Below, piece by piece: positions 45,356 to 54,189 of a DNA stretch of 64,000 nucleotides; positions within the stretch are counted from its first letter, which is position 1; every line of letters starts with the position of its first letter. Source of the DNA: Gynuella sp050296195. Its GTDB lineage: Bacteria > Pseudomonadota > Gammaproteobacteria > Pseudomonadales > Natronospirillaceae. The notes beneath the pieces are model-generated. The model was given only the letters and a program-made list of their open reading frames with translations, made no database searches and was not told the origin of the DNA. The stretch lies in assembly GCF_050296195.1 (NCBI RefSeq), contig NZ_JBNKRB010000067.1; one strand, given 5' to 3'. A program made the position numbers and the translations under genes.

Positions 45356-45694
45356 GATTAATAAACTTTGATAATGATAAAGGGTGTGAAAAAAGAAAAG
45401 CGTGCAAGTCTATGGTTTTACCGCAAAATGTATAGAGTCAATTACAAATAATTATTATTTGTTATAGGTGCACTAAAATTGCTCTGTCACTGAAAATTGG
45501 CACAAATATGCATCAAAACGTTGCTATTTAGGGGGCAGCTGTGGAGAATAACCGTTCCTTGCTAACACTCTTTATAGGCATTGGCCAGCCATTTTCTGAC
45601 CCATCTTGGGGTGTCTGGTCTTATAAACAGTGATCCAGCCTGAGAGTCTTATCCAGTCGTTCGGTGATTTTGTTGCTGATGGGCGGGGTAGGAC
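45356..45694. other. Divergent maeA/ilvI regulatory gap
   Basis: No gene. Close to maeA lies GATAATGATAA (45370-45380), half of a Fur-box-like pattern. A perfect 19-base palindrome ACAAATAATTATTATTTGT follows at 45444-45462. A TATAAA at 45622-45627 may be the -10 of the ilvI transcript, but its -35 is poor. Confidence 0.45.
45444..45462. promoter_or_regulatory. AT-rich perfect palindrome upstream of maeA
   Basis: ACAAATAAT-T-ATTATTTGT reads the same on both strands (19 bases) and lies about 90 bases before the maeA start. It is a candidate operator; the regulator is unknown. Chance occurrence in AT-rich DNA is possible. Confidence 0.35.
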
Positions 45695-45727
45695 ATGATG
45701 GTAGCGATTGTGTTATTAACCCGATGA
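45695..45727 (+). CDS. Probable ilvIH leader peptide
   Basis: A ten-codon frame reads MMVAIVLLTR then TGA, about 115 bases before ilvI. Six of the residues are Val, Ile, Leu or Ala, and TTA is used for both leucines. AGGA at 45690-45693 is four bases from the second ATG (45698). Such a run of branched-chain codons just before a branched-chain biosynthesis operon is the mark of attenuation leaders such as those of ilvGMEDA and ilvBN in E. coli. Translation is inferred; homology cannot be judged at this length. Confidence 0.55.
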   Translation: MMVAIVLLTR

Positions 45728-45738
45728 TTACGGCAAGT

Positions 45739-45823
45739 GTTGATTAGAGGTTCGAAACCCATCAACCGTACTGGTGGATGACTTTACCGAGTGATTCATT
45801 GAGTGCTGCCAGAGGTCATCCAC
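45739..45823 (+). promoter_or_regulatory. Mutually exclusive hairpins in the ilvI leader (attenuator-like)
   Basis: Segment 1 GTTGAT (45739-45744) pairs with ATCAAC (45761-45766), with an inner GGTT/AACC stem. Segment 2 CATCAACC (45760-45767) pairs with segment 3 GGTGGATG (45773-45780) with one mismatch. Segment 3 as GTGGATGAC (45774-45782) pairs perfectly with segment 4 GTCATCCAC (45815-45823). So 1:2, 2:3 and 3:4 compete, as in classical attenuators. There is no T-run after segment 4, which instead ends five bases before the ilvI ribosome binding site GAGGTGA (45828-45834). Confidence 0.55.
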
Positions 45824-45840
45824 AATTGAGGTGATTCGAA

Positions 45841-47583
45841 ATGTCGGACTCTCCCAATCAGCCGGATATGTTATCTGGCGGTGAAATGATCATGCGTGCT
45901 CTGAAGGAAGAAGGCGTAGAGTATATTTACGGCTATCCCGGCGGTGCAGTGCTCCATATTTACGACGCAATTCATCAGCAGAAAGATATTCGCCACGTAC
46001 TAGTACGCCACGAACAGGCTGCTACTCACATGGCGGATGCGTATGCTCGTGCGACAGGCAAAGCCGGAGTGGTGCTGTTGACTTCCGGTCCCGGTGCAAC
46101 CAATGGTATTACCGGCATTGCCACTGCATTTACAGATTCTATCCCTATGGTGGTGATTACTGGTCAGGTTATGAGTTGGCTGATCGGTGATGATGCCTTC
46201 CAGGAAACGGATATGCTGGGTATTTCCCGGCCGGTGGTCAAACACAGCATGACAGTGCGTGATCCCCGTGATATTCCTTCGATTATTAAAAAAGCTTTCT
46301 ATATTGCTCAAAGTGGCCGTCCCGGACCGGTTGTGGTCGATGTTCCCAAAGACATGACCATGCCAAACGAGAAGTTTCCGTTCGAATATCCGGATAAGAT
46401 CAAGCTGCGCTCTTATAGTCCGGTGCAGCGAGGACATAGCGGTCAGATAAAAAAAGCGGTTCAGGCAATGATGCAGGCCAGACGCCCGGTTATTTATGCT
46501 GGTGGTGGTGTGGTTCTGGGTCGGGCATCTGAAGAATTAACGGCATTGGCAAAAATGCTGAATTTTCCGGTTACCAACACATTGATGGGGTTGGGAGGAT
46601 ATCCCGGAACCGACCGTCAGTTTGTTGGTATGTTGGGTATGCATGGGAGTTATGAGGCTAATCTGACCATGCATCACTCCGATTTGATTCTGGCCATAGG
46701 GGCGCGATTCGATGATCGGGTCACCAATGCTACCAAGAAATTCTGTCCGGATGCGCAGATTATTCATATCGATATTGATCCTTCGTCAATTTCCAAAAAT
46801 GTTGCTGTACATATTCCGATTGTTGGACCGGTTAAGTCCGTGCTCAAGGAAATGATCGAACAGGTCAAGGCCAGTAAAGAGCAGCCTGATACAGAAGCGT
46901 TGGCAGACTGGTGGAAACGTATTGACGATTGGAGAGAGCGTCATGGTGGTCGTTATCTCACAGATGATTCCAACAAGATGAAGCCTCAATGGGTGATCGA
47001 AACACTCTGGAAAGTGACCAATGGCGATGCCTTTATCACGTCCGATGTGGGTCAGCACCAAATGTTTGCCGCTCAGTATTACAAGTTCAATAAGCCGAAT
47101 CGTTGGATTAACTCTGGCGGTCTGGGAACAATGGGATTTGGTTTCCCGGCGGCGATGGGAGTTAAGCTCAACTTTCCAGATGACGATGTGGTATGTGTAA
47201 CCGGTGAAGGTTCAATACAGATGAACATTCAGGAGTTGTCGACCTGTAAGCAGTATGGGCTGCCGGTTAAGATCCTTAACCTGAATAATGGTTATCTGGG
47301 CATGGTTAAACAGTGGCAGGATCTCAATTACGAATCCCGTTACTCGAATTCCTATCTCGACTCCTTACCTGATTTTGTCAAACTGGCAGAAGCATATGGG
47401 CATGTTGGGATGAAAATTGAACGGAAAGAAGATCTGGAACCTGCGCTGCGTGAAGCTCTGAGTATTAAAGATCGTCTGGTTTTCCTCGATGTGATTGTTG
47501 ACCCCAAAGAACATGTGTATCCAATGCAGGTACCCAATGGTGCCATGTGTGACATGTTGTTGAGCAAAACGGAGAGGACGTGA
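45841..47583 (+). CDS. ilvI: Acetolactate synthase large subunit
   Basis: A 580-residue ThDP-dependent enzyme that condenses pyruvate with pyruvate or 2-oxobutyrate, the first common step of valine, leucine and isoleucine synthesis. The catalytic glutamate lies in VRHEQAATHMADAYARATGKAGV; the ThDP-Mg motif is GEGSIQMNIQELSTCKQYGLPVKILNLNN. Length and sequence fit the valine-sensitive biosynthetic type III (IlvI) and not catabolic AlsS. The start has GAGGTGA six bases upstream. The small subunit gene follows at once. Confidence 0.96.
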   Translation: MSDSPNQPDMLSGGEMIMRALKEEGVEYIYGYPGGAVLHIYDAIHQQKDIRHVLVRHEQAATHMADAYARATGKAGVVLLTSGPGATNGITGIATAFTDSIPMVVITGQVMSWLIGDDAFQETDMLGISRPVVKHSMTVRDPRDIPSIIKKAFYIAQSGRPGPVVVDVPKDMTMPNEKFPFEYPDKIKLRSYSPVQRGHSGQIKKAVQAMMQARRPVIYAGGGVVLGRASEELTALAKMLNFPVTNTLMGLGGYPGTDRQFVGMLGMHGSYEANLTMHHSDLILAIGARFDDRVTNATKKFCPDAQIIHIDIDPSSISKNVAVHIPIVGPVKSVLKEMIEQVKASKEQPDTEALADWWKRIDDWRERHGGRYLTDDSNKMKPQWVIETLWKVTNGDAFITSDVGQHQMFAAQYYKFNKPNRWINSGGLGTMGFGFPAAMGVKLNFPDDDVVCVTGEGSIQMNIQELSTCKQYGLPVKILNLNNGYLGMVKQWQDLNYESRYSNSYLDSLPDFVKLAEAYGHVGMKIERKEDLEPALREALSIKDRLVFLDVIVDPKEHVYPMQVPNGAMCDMLLSKTERT

Positions 47584-47585
47584 GC

Positions 47586-48080
47586 ATGCGTAGAATCATT
47601 TCAGTATTGATGGAAAACGAATCTGGTGCGCTTGCCCGGGTTGTCGGATTATTTGCCCAGCGTGGTTACAATATTGATTCTCTGACTGTTGCGCCAACCG
47701 AGGATCCGACCTTATCCAGAATGACTCTGGTGACGGTTGGCAGCGACCGGGTTATTGAGCAGATCACTAAGCAGTTGAATAAACTGATAGAGGTGGTCAA
47801 GCTGGTTGACCTGACAGAAGGAACTCATGTCGAACGCGAAATGTTGCTGATTAAAGTACGCGCGACCGGGCCTAATCGTGAGGAAGTCAAACGGACCTGT
47901 GATATTTTCAGGGGCCAGATTATCGATGTGACGCCCAATGCTTATACCATTCAGTTGACGGGAACGTCTGACAAACTGGATGCATTTATCGAGTCTGTAT
48001 CTTCCGCTGCAACGATTATGGAAGTGGCTCGTTCCGGGGTGACCGGAATTGCCAGAGGGGAGAAAGTACTGGCGTTGTAG
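47586..48080 (+). CDS. ilvH: Acetolactate synthase small (regulatory) subunit
   Basis: A 164-residue protein with an N-terminal ACT domain (RRIISVLMENESGALARVVGLFAQRGYNIDSLTV) that binds valine for feedback inhibition, and a C-terminal ALS-associated domain. The start at ATG 47586 matches the family and follows GAGAGGA; the GTG at 47580 overlapping the ilvI stop is less likely. It ends before a strong terminator; ilvC is not in this operon. Confidence 0.96.
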   Translation: MRRIISVLMENESGALARVVGLFAQRGYNIDSLTVAPTEDPTLSRMTLVTVGSDRVIEQITKQLNKLIEVVKLVDLTEGTHVEREMLLIKVRATGPNREEVKRTCDIFRGQIIDVTPNAYTIQLTGTSDKLDAFIESVSSAATIMEVARSGVTGIARGEKVLAL

Positions 48081-48099
48081 TTGCTGTGATCTGACATGA

Positions 48100-48127
48100 A
48101 AAAAGGAGTCTGTACAGACTCCTTTTT
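48100..48127. terminator. Terminator after ilvH (bidirectional)
   Basis: AAAAAGGAGTCTGT and ACAGACTCCTTTTT form a perfect 28-base palindrome, followed by further T. It separates ilvH from the convergent lipoprotein gene and can act in both directions. Confidence 0.9.
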
Positions 48128-48140
48128 GTTTTTTAGAGGA

Positions 48141-49226
48141 TCAGGAATTTTTACTGTTCTGCCAGGCAATAAACTCAGGGCTTAGAATGAAATCATGATA
48201 TTCCGGATCTGAAAAATATTCCTGATCCATTTTATAGTCTAGTTCATCCAGATAATTGATTACCGCTATGGCCTCAGAGTATTGCTTGCCGGCAACATAG
48301 CTTTCCAACAATGTGAAATAACTACTGTCTATCACCGGGTCGATGATAATGGCTTGCCTGAACAATCGCTGAGCTTCAGATTGATTACCGGTAGCTTGCA
48401 TGTATCTGCCGTAAAAATAGATTGGCCACCAGGAGTCTCCAGTCATGCTTGCAAACTGCTGCTGTTTTTCCTTGACCATTGAGAGATCATTTGTGTTCAA
48501 AGACAAAAAGTATTCCTGTAGTGGAAGGACTTTGTCTGTATTTTTGTTGATTTGTCGCTGATAGACAGCCTGTGCCGGTTTCGTGAGTGGATGCGATATG
48601 TCAATGGTTTTGACGTCATCAAAAATTGCCATGTCAGAATCCAGCCCCAGGGATGTTAACGTTTCCGGAGAATTGAGAGCCAGTATCGCAGCCTCACTTA
48701 AAGTGAGACTGAATTTTGACCGGCTTTTGGCAGATTTATTAATTACCGCATTAACCGTTTTGAGCTGTTGCAGCCATTGTTGATAGCTCAGGCCATTATC
48801 AAAATTCTGTATGTCATCGATACGCCAGTGTCCATGGGAGTCTGGTGACAGGTCAAATCTGATCCAGAAAAAATCATCTCCCCTGGTACGATAATACAAA
48901 TGAGCTGTGTCAGCAGAAAGAGTATCGGCTTTCAATAACTGCCAAGTATCATTTATGGTTGGAAGGTATTTATCCGTATAAGAGCCGGCTGAGGCTTTTA
49001 GGTTGGACAAATCCTGACTCATGAATTGTTCAAGTTGTTGCCGGGTACCTTGGGTGAGAACCCAATCCAGTGCAGCGCTGTTCACAATCGGTGAGTCAGT
49101 TTCCAGGCCGGTTTTTATCCAATCATTATTCGCTGTTTCAGATTTTTCTGTGTCGGGCTTATCCGCGACAGTCTGACATCCAAATACCAATATGGTTGTA
49201 ATCAGCAGTGTGTTAATTACTTTCAT
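48141..49226 (-). CDS. Lipoprotein of unknown function, partner of a transglutaminase-like protein
   Basis: A 361-residue protein with a lipoprotein signal (lipobox LVFGC, lipidated cysteine near residue 17, followed by Gln). The C-terminal third has TPR-like helix pairs (DSWWPIYFYGRYMQATGNQSEAQRLFRQAIIIDP, then YFTLLESYVAGKQYSEAIAVINYL), suggesting a protein-binding scaffold. The N-terminal part (residues 30-170) is not recognised. It overlaps the upstream transglutaminase-like gene by four bases (ATGA), so the two are translationally coupled and probably work together at the cell envelope. No family name can be given with confidence. Confidence 0.75.
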   Translation of the reverse strand: MKVINTLLITTILVFGCQTVADKPDTEKSETANNDWIKTGLETDSPIVNSAALDWVLTQGTRQQLEQFMSQDLSNLKASAGSYTDKYLPTINDTWQLLKADTLSADTAHLYYRTRGDDFFWIRFDLSPDSHGHWRIDDIQNFDNGLSYQQWLQQLKTVNAVINKSAKSRSKFSLTLSEAAILALNSPETLTSLGLDSDMAIFDDVKTIDISHPLTKPAQAVYQRQINKNTDKVLPLQEYFLSLNTNDLSMVKEKQQQFASMTGDSWWPIYFYGRYMQATGNQSEAQRLFRQAIIIDPVIDSSYFTLLESYVAGKQYSEAIAVINYLDELDYKMDQEYFSDPEYHDFILSPEFIAWQNSKNS

Positions 49227-51241
49227 AGTTGTTCACCTCTACTGATGTTCAGCGTCTGGCGGAATAACAGATCTCCAGGATCTGTTTCAGAAAGAGGGTT
49301 ATCCATGGTAATCCAATAGGTGTAAAACAGATAATCACGAGCCTTATCCAGCATGTTGTAATAGTTTCTGACTTGATCCGCAGGTACACGGTCACGATGA
49401 TTCTGGTAATGGAAAATAAACCGTTGTTTATGCCCATAGTCTACCGTGGATGCTTCAAACCGGAAGAATTCGTTATCCTCAGTATGGGTTTCCGGCAAAT
49501 CCTGTTGCTTGAAGATGTATGGGTAATTGATGTCCAGGATATGAGTGATATCTTTAGGACTGGATATAAAGTGGGAATATTTCCGTGACAATTGTCGTGG
49601 AAGTTTCATATAAGAGTCGATAGTGGAGCCATAGACTTCATATTCATAGCCCGGACGTTCTGTATTGAACTTCCAGAAACCCTGCAACCAATAACTTTCG
49701 GTGACACTGAAGATATTCTCCGCAGTGTTATCGCTGATGCTGAGGTCTTCGGCTATTGAAGCTCCACCAAATTCCCGGTCATAGTAATTGAGGTAAGTCT
49801 GTGAAATCTCCTGATGGCTCTGGTTGCTGAAGCGATAACGCTGATAATCAGCTTCATTGCCGGTGTAAGTACTGGTGACTGTCATGCGAGTAGGCAGGTT
49901 GTATTTAAAGGTTGTTACGGTTTCGTGAACGATAATATCCGAAGACTTACTCTGCAGGCGGGGCATGGCCGCCAGGTCAGAGCCTGCTTTAACCGGTAAA
50001 TGATAGTGGTAACCAGTGTAACCCAGTACCGCTAATGTATTGCCAGCCTGATAGGACTTGGTGGGATCTATGAAATATTGTTTGCCTTGCCACTGCACCG
50101 CTGTGATGACATGGTCAAATAGTTTTGCTGACGGCAGAAAATCTTTCAATGCGGCACCTTCCCGGGTATTGACCAATGCAGGCCATGCATCAATACCTTC
50201 GGCTCGTAAAAGTGAAACCATTAATAAGGTTTTGTCTTTGCAATCACCATAACTTAGAGACAAGGTTTCATTGGGAGAATGTGGTTTATGCGAATTCTGT
50301 CCGACTTCGATACCGACATAGCGGATTTGTTCCTGCACCATTTTCAGAGCAGTCAGTATTTTCTGCTCACCGTTCTTCATTATTGAGAGTTTCTGGTGCC
50401 AGTTCTGCCATTTGGTACCAGGACTGAAGCGATCAAGTGAAAACAATGCCGTGGCCCAATCGGACACATCTTTCCAGCTGTTAAAATCTGTCACTTCCAG
50501 TTTTGGATATGGGTCCTCATCATATGGCGTGTCTTCTTCATAGGAATACATAGGAACATTATCCTGCTGCCAGACGAGAGTTTGTTGGCTGCCTTTGGTT
50601 TCGGTATGTAACTGAGCATCACCTTGATAGCCAAAGATTTTGGTTTTAATCCGGTGATTGGCGGGAAGCAAGGCGCGTTTGTAAATTCTGTCTACCGGAA
50701 CGCCCCAGCCTAGGCCGGTAAAATAGTTTATGTGTGAGCCAAATACCGGGTTGCTCCCGGTAATTGTGTATGCAACCTCAACGGTGTCTCCAAGACGCAG
50801 GTCATCAAGAATAATCAGATACTGCTTGGCTTCGGAAAACAGGTGACTGTCTGCACTATCCTCAACATCCAATAGCGAGCTGCGGGCTGTGGAAAACTTA
50901 TCCATCGCTTTATTATTGCGCCAAATTGTCAATTTATGCAGTTGGACGGACTGATACTGAGGATAAAACGTAATCTCAACACGCCCGGAATTCATCAGGC
51001 CATCCTGATTAAGGGGTTTCTCAGCATAATGGTAAAACTTTGCATAGCCTTTTTGGCTGTTCAGAAAATTACGTTGCTCATCTACGAGCAGGTACTGGGT
51101 TTCCTGATCTGCCGGCAAACGTTCTGCGGCTGGCGCATCAATCGTTTCGACCCAACCAGGTACTGGGTACCTGTTGATCGTGTCTGCTGGCAGATAAATG
51201 GATAAAAGCAGGCAAAATCCGCTAAAAAAAATCCTAAGCAA
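49223..51241 (-). CDS. Secreted DUF3857 / transglutaminase-like domain protein
   Basis: A 672-residue protein with an N-terminal signal peptide (cleavage near residue 19). Residues about 50-230 fit a DUF3857 beta-sandwich; the middle holds a transglutaminase/protease-like core with the Cys in LSLSYGDCKDKTLLMVSLLRAEGI, the His in LFDHVITAVQWQ and the Asp in YFIDPT, a complete Cys-His-Asp triad. A beta-rich C-terminal region follows. Such proteins occur widely in Bacteroidetes and marine proteobacteria, with no proven substrate. It heads a two-gene operon with a lipoprotein, suggesting an envelope-located peptide- or protein-modifying pair. Confidence 0.82.
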   Translation of the reverse strand: MLRIFFSGFCLLLSIYLPADTINRYPVPGWVETIDAPAAERLPADQETQYLLVDEQRNFLNSQKGYAKFYHYAEKPLNQDGLMNSGRVEITFYPQYQSVQLHKLTIWRNNKAMDKFSTARSSLLDVEDSADSHLFSEAKQYLIILDDLRLGDTVEVAYTITGSNPVFGSHINYFTGLGWGVPVDRIYKRALLPANHRIKTKIFGYQGDAQLHTETKGSQQTLVWQQDNVPMYSYEEDTPYDEDPYPKLEVTDFNSWKDVSDWATALFSLDRFSPGTKWQNWHQKLSIMKNGEQKILTALKMVQEQIRYVGIEVGQNSHKPHSPNETLSLSYGDCKDKTLLMVSLLRAEGIDAWPALVNTREGAALKDFLPSAKLFDHVITAVQWQGKQYFIDPTKSYQAGNTLAVLGYTGYHYHLPVKAGSDLAAMPRLQSKSSDIIVHETVTTFKYNLPTRMTVTSTYTGNEADYQRYRFSNQSHQEISQTYLNYYDREFGGASIAEDLSISDNTAENIFSVTESYWLQGFWKFNTERPGYEYEVYGSTIDSYMKLPRQLSRKYSHFISSPKDITHILDINYPYIFKQQDLPETHTEDNEFFRFEASTVDYGHKQRFIFHYQNHRDRVPADQVRNYYNMLDKARDYLFYTYWITMDNPLSETDPGDLLFRQTLNISRGEQL

Positions 51242-51315
51242 AACAAGCTTCCTTTATATGGTTCATGTATTTGGGGATTCTAGCGGAAACATAGGCAATG
51301 GCCCATATCATCAAC

Positions 51316-52722
51316 TTATCGCGGTTGAAACAGATCAGTGATCGTACCCAAACCCGCTTCTGCGGCCAGACCAATCGATTCATGCAGAGTTGGATGAGCG
51401 TGGATGGTTAAGCCAATATCCTCAATATTGGCACCGAACTCCAATGCCAGTGTCAGTTCACCGATTAACTCTCCAGCATGCGGACCCACCACCCCTGCGC
51501 CTAATAACTGGCCGGTACCGGGATGATAAATCAGCTTGGTTTTCCCGTTGGTATGCTGACTGGCATGCGCGCGTCCTAGGGCACTCCATGGGAATGTTGC
51601 GACTTTATATGGAATGGCTGCTGACTTGAGGTCTTTTTCAGTCTTACCCGTCCAGGCAATTTCCGGTTGAGTATAGGCGATACTGGGAATAGCCATCGGT
51701 GTAAAATAGACCTTATGACCTGCAATCACTTCGGCTGCAGTATGGGCTTGATGTGAAGCTCGGTGCGCCAGCATAGGGTTTCCGGTGACGTCACCAATGG
51801 CATATATATGTGGCACGTTTGTTTGTAATTGGTTATTCACGGGTATGAATCCCTGCTGATCCACAAACACTCCTGCAGACTCAGCGCCAACCCTATGGCC
51901 GTTCGGCGTTCTGCCAATAGCAATCAGCAGTGTATCAAAATCCAACTGATCCGATTGATTATCGGCGTCGAGCAGTGTTGTCGTCAGTCCTTTGGAATGA
52001 GCAGAGACTGCTGTCAGCCGGGTATTAAGTCTGATGTTAAAAAGGTCTTTATTGCTGCGTTGAAACAGATTGACCAGATCTTTGTCTGCTGCGGGAATCA
52101 ATTGGTCAGTAAATTCAATGACTGTAACCCGAGTACCCAGCGCCTGGTAAACGGTACCTAATTCCAAGCCGATAATTCCGCCTCCGACCACCAGCATCCT
52201 GTCTGGGATATCTGTCAATTGCAGGGCTGCGGTCGAATCCATAATTCTGGCGTCATGCGGCAGAAAATCTGGCATGTTAGGGCGAGAACCAACAGCGATG
52301 ATTGCGTGATCAAAACCAAGTCTGACTTGTTGGTCTTTTTGAGTAATCTGCAAGTGATGGTCATCAATAAATGCTGCCTCGCCCGTTATTACATTGACTC
52401 TACGCTGTCTGGACATGGCAGCGATGTTTTGACTCATGGTCTTCACGATGGTGTTTTTGTGCTCCCGGATAGCGTTGAGGTCAGGGGCGGTGATGGTTGA
52501 GGTAATTCCCCATTGTTTTAGCAATGGTAAGTGATTGAACTGTTCGGCAACGTGAAGCAGTGCCTTTGATGGGATGCATCCGACATTCAGACACACGCCG
52601 CCGAGCTGACCGTACTTCTCGATTAATGTCACTTCCATTCCAAGATCGGCTGCACGAAAGGCTGCAGAATATCCGCCCGGTCCACTGCCTATGACGGCAA
52701 GATGGGTATGAAGCTGTTCCAT
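51316..52722 (-). CDS. lpd: Dihydrolipoyl dehydrogenase
   Basis: A 468-residue flavoenzyme that reoxidises the lipoyl groups of 2-oxo acid dehydrogenase complexes. The FAD motif GSGPGGYSAAFRAADLG, the redox disulfide GGVCLNVGCIPSK, the NAD motif GGGIIGLELGTVYQALG and the catalytic His in HAHPTLHESIG are intact. It stands alone, not beside pyruvate or 2-oxoglutarate dehydrogenase genes, so which complex it serves is open. A hairpin (52735-52756) lies just before its start. Confidence 0.95.
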   Translation of the reverse strand: MEQLHTHLAVIGSGPGGYSAAFRAADLGMEVTLIEKYGQLGGVCLNVGCIPSKALLHVAEQFNHLPLLKQWGITSTITAPDLNAIREHKNTIVKTMSQNIAAMSRQRRVNVITGEAAFIDDHHLQITQKDQQVRLGFDHAIIAVGSRPNMPDFLPHDARIMDSTAALQLTDIPDRMLVVGGGIIGLELGTVYQALGTRVTVIEFTDQLIPAADKDLVNLFQRSNKDLFNIRLNTRLTAVSAHSKGLTTTLLDADNQSDQLDFDTLLIAIGRTPNGHRVGAESAGVFVDQQGFIPVNNQLQTNVPHIYAIGDVTGNPMLAHRASHQAHTAAEVIAGHKVYFTPMAIPSIAYTQPEIAWTGKTEKDLKSAAIPYKVATFPWSALGRAHASQHTNGKTKLIYHPGTGQLLGAGVVGPHAGELIGELTLALEFGANIEDIGLTIHAHPTLHESIGLAAEAGLGTITDLFQPR

Positions 52723-52734
52723 AGAGACTCCTAT

Positions 52735-52756
52735 TTATCTATCAGTAGGTAGATAA
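52735..52756 (-). promoter_or_regulatory. Inverted repeat at the lpd 5' end
   Basis: TTATCTATC and GGTAGATAA pair over nine positions (one G-T) around AGTA, 12 bases before the lpd start. Upstream on the minus strand TTGACC and TTAATC, 17 bases apart, may be the promoter, so the repeat would be an operator or a hairpin at the very 5' end of the mRNA. Confidence 0.4.
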
Positions 52757-52836
52757 GATTAACGATAGAAAATATCGCTGGTCAAGGAGTTTTGATTTAC
52801 TCTTTTAAGGGTCCGTTTTAAAAAAGGCATATCGAC

Positions 52837-53037
52837 ATGGAGACGATAGCATCTCCCTGTGTGCGTAATTGCTGTCTGGACGATAGCGATGTGTGTTTAG
52901 GGTGTGGTCGCACTTTGCAGGAAATTAAAGGCTGGTGGAATTACTCTAATCTAGACAAACACCGGATTATTCGCAGAGCGCAAACGAGACAGCAGCGACG
53001 CTTGAACAGATCTTTTGATGAAAAGGAGGCTGATTGA
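52837..53037 (+). CDS. DUF1289 domain protein
   Basis: A 66-residue protein with the DUF1289 signature SPCVRNCCLDDSDVCLGCGRTLQEIKGW, whose conserved cysteines suggest a small metal site or disulfides, followed by a basic helical tail. These proteins are widespread in proteobacteria and of unknown function. It is divergent from lpd and lies 88 bases before the TSUP permease gene. Confidence 0.85.
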   Translation: METIASPCVRNCCLDDSDVCLGCGRTLQEIKGWWNYSNLDKHRIIRRAQTRQQRRLNRSFDEKEAD

Positions 53038-53125
53038 GAGGCTCTACTCTGCTCTTCCTGACTGGACTGTTGTCCGAACAGACCCTATATTGCCGTTCTT
53101 CCATTGAATCCCTGAGTTTAAGTAG

Positions 53126-53896
53126 ATGCCTGAGTTTGAAATCACAATGACTATAGTTGGCTTTATGTTTTTGGCTGCATTATTGGCCGGGTGGGTGGAC
53201 ACCCTGGCTGGAGGAGGTGGTTTGATTACCATTCCTGCAATGCTGCTGGCTGGGGTGCCGCCAATTGCAGCGCTAGCCACCAATAAAGCCCAGGGTTTTG
53301 TTGGCACGCTGACAGCTACGATCGTTATGGTGTTGAAAGGCCGTCTTAGGTTAGGCGATGTCTGGGGGTTGATTATCGCGGCAGCCATTGGGTCCTTGGC
53401 TGGATGCTGGCTTATTCAGAGAGTGGATACTGATTGGTTAAGATGGTTGATTCCATTATTGCTGCTGGTCGTTGCAGTTTATTTTCTGCTAACCCCGAAG
53501 CTCGGCAAAAATGAAACCAAAGCTAGATTGTCTGAACTGGGCTATGGGGTGACAGCAGTTCCAATGATTGGTTTCTATGATGGAGCATTAGGACCGGGGA
53601 CCGGTTCTTTCTTTGCTGTCAGTGGCATTCTTCTGCGCGGACAAACTTTACTGCAGGCAACCATTCGCGCAAAGCTGTTTAATTTTGTGACCAATATTAG
53701 TGCAATGATGCTGTTTGCTGCTGGGGGCAGAATTGTTTGGATGATTGCGGGTGCCATGATGTTGGGGCAGCTATGTGGTGCTCTGATTGCCAGTCATACT
53801 ATGCTTAATGGCGGGGAACGACTGATTCGGCCATTGGTGATTCTTATGTGTTTTTTAATGTCAGCCGTCCAGTTTTATAAATTGTTATTTGTTTGA
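53126..53896 (+). CDS. TSUP family permease (TauE/SafE)
   Basis: A 256-residue inner-membrane protein with about eight hydrophobic segments. The start (FLAALLAGWVDTLAGGGGLITIPAMLLAGVPPIAALATNKAQG) and the matching second-half motif (GFYDGALGPGTGSFFAVSG) are the duplicated signature of the TSUP family, which move sulfite, sulfoacetate, thiosulfate or other organic anions. The closest branch looks like the YfcA group of unknown substrate. No sulfur genes lie nearby. Confidence 0.9.
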   Translation: MPEFEITMTIVGFMFLAALLAGWVDTLAGGGGLITIPAMLLAGVPPIAALATNKAQGFVGTLTATIVMVLKGRLRLGDVWGLIIAAAIGSLAGCWLIQRVDTDWLRWLIPLLLLVVAVYFLLTPKLGKNETKARLSELGYGVTAVPMIGFYDGALGPGTGSFFAVSGILLRGQTLLQATIRAKLFNFVTNISAMMLFAAGGRIVWMIAGAMMLGQLCGALIASHTMLNGGERLIRPLVILMCFLMSAVQFYKLLFV

Positions 53897-54189
53897 TGTA
53901 CGCCAATCTCATTGGGCTAAAAGATTTTAAGCTGTCATACACTTTTTGTACTTCTGGTTCGATGGTTTATCTGTAGTACAAATTATTGATGTATAGCACC
54001 AAGGTTCCAGGGAGGATAATTTCTCGCCCTGAGCATATATATGAACAATCGGACGATGACGTCAGGCGGTCATGTTATCGGTTGGTAAGTTAGTGTGAGT
54101 TTTTTGCTGAACCGGCGGGCCGGTGTCATACCAGAGCCTGTCCGGAATTCTTTCTGAGACAACAATAATCATAAAGAGAGGTGGTTCTT
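53897..54189. other. Gap before the OmpA-like gene
   Basis: Nearly 300 bases without a gene. It holds an inverted repeat TTTGTAC/GTACAAA (53946-53952 and 53976-53982, 23 bases apart) and a GC-rich ACCGGC/GCCGGT hairpin around 54112-54125. AGAGAGG just before the ATG at 54190 is the ribosome binding site. Confidence 0.4.
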
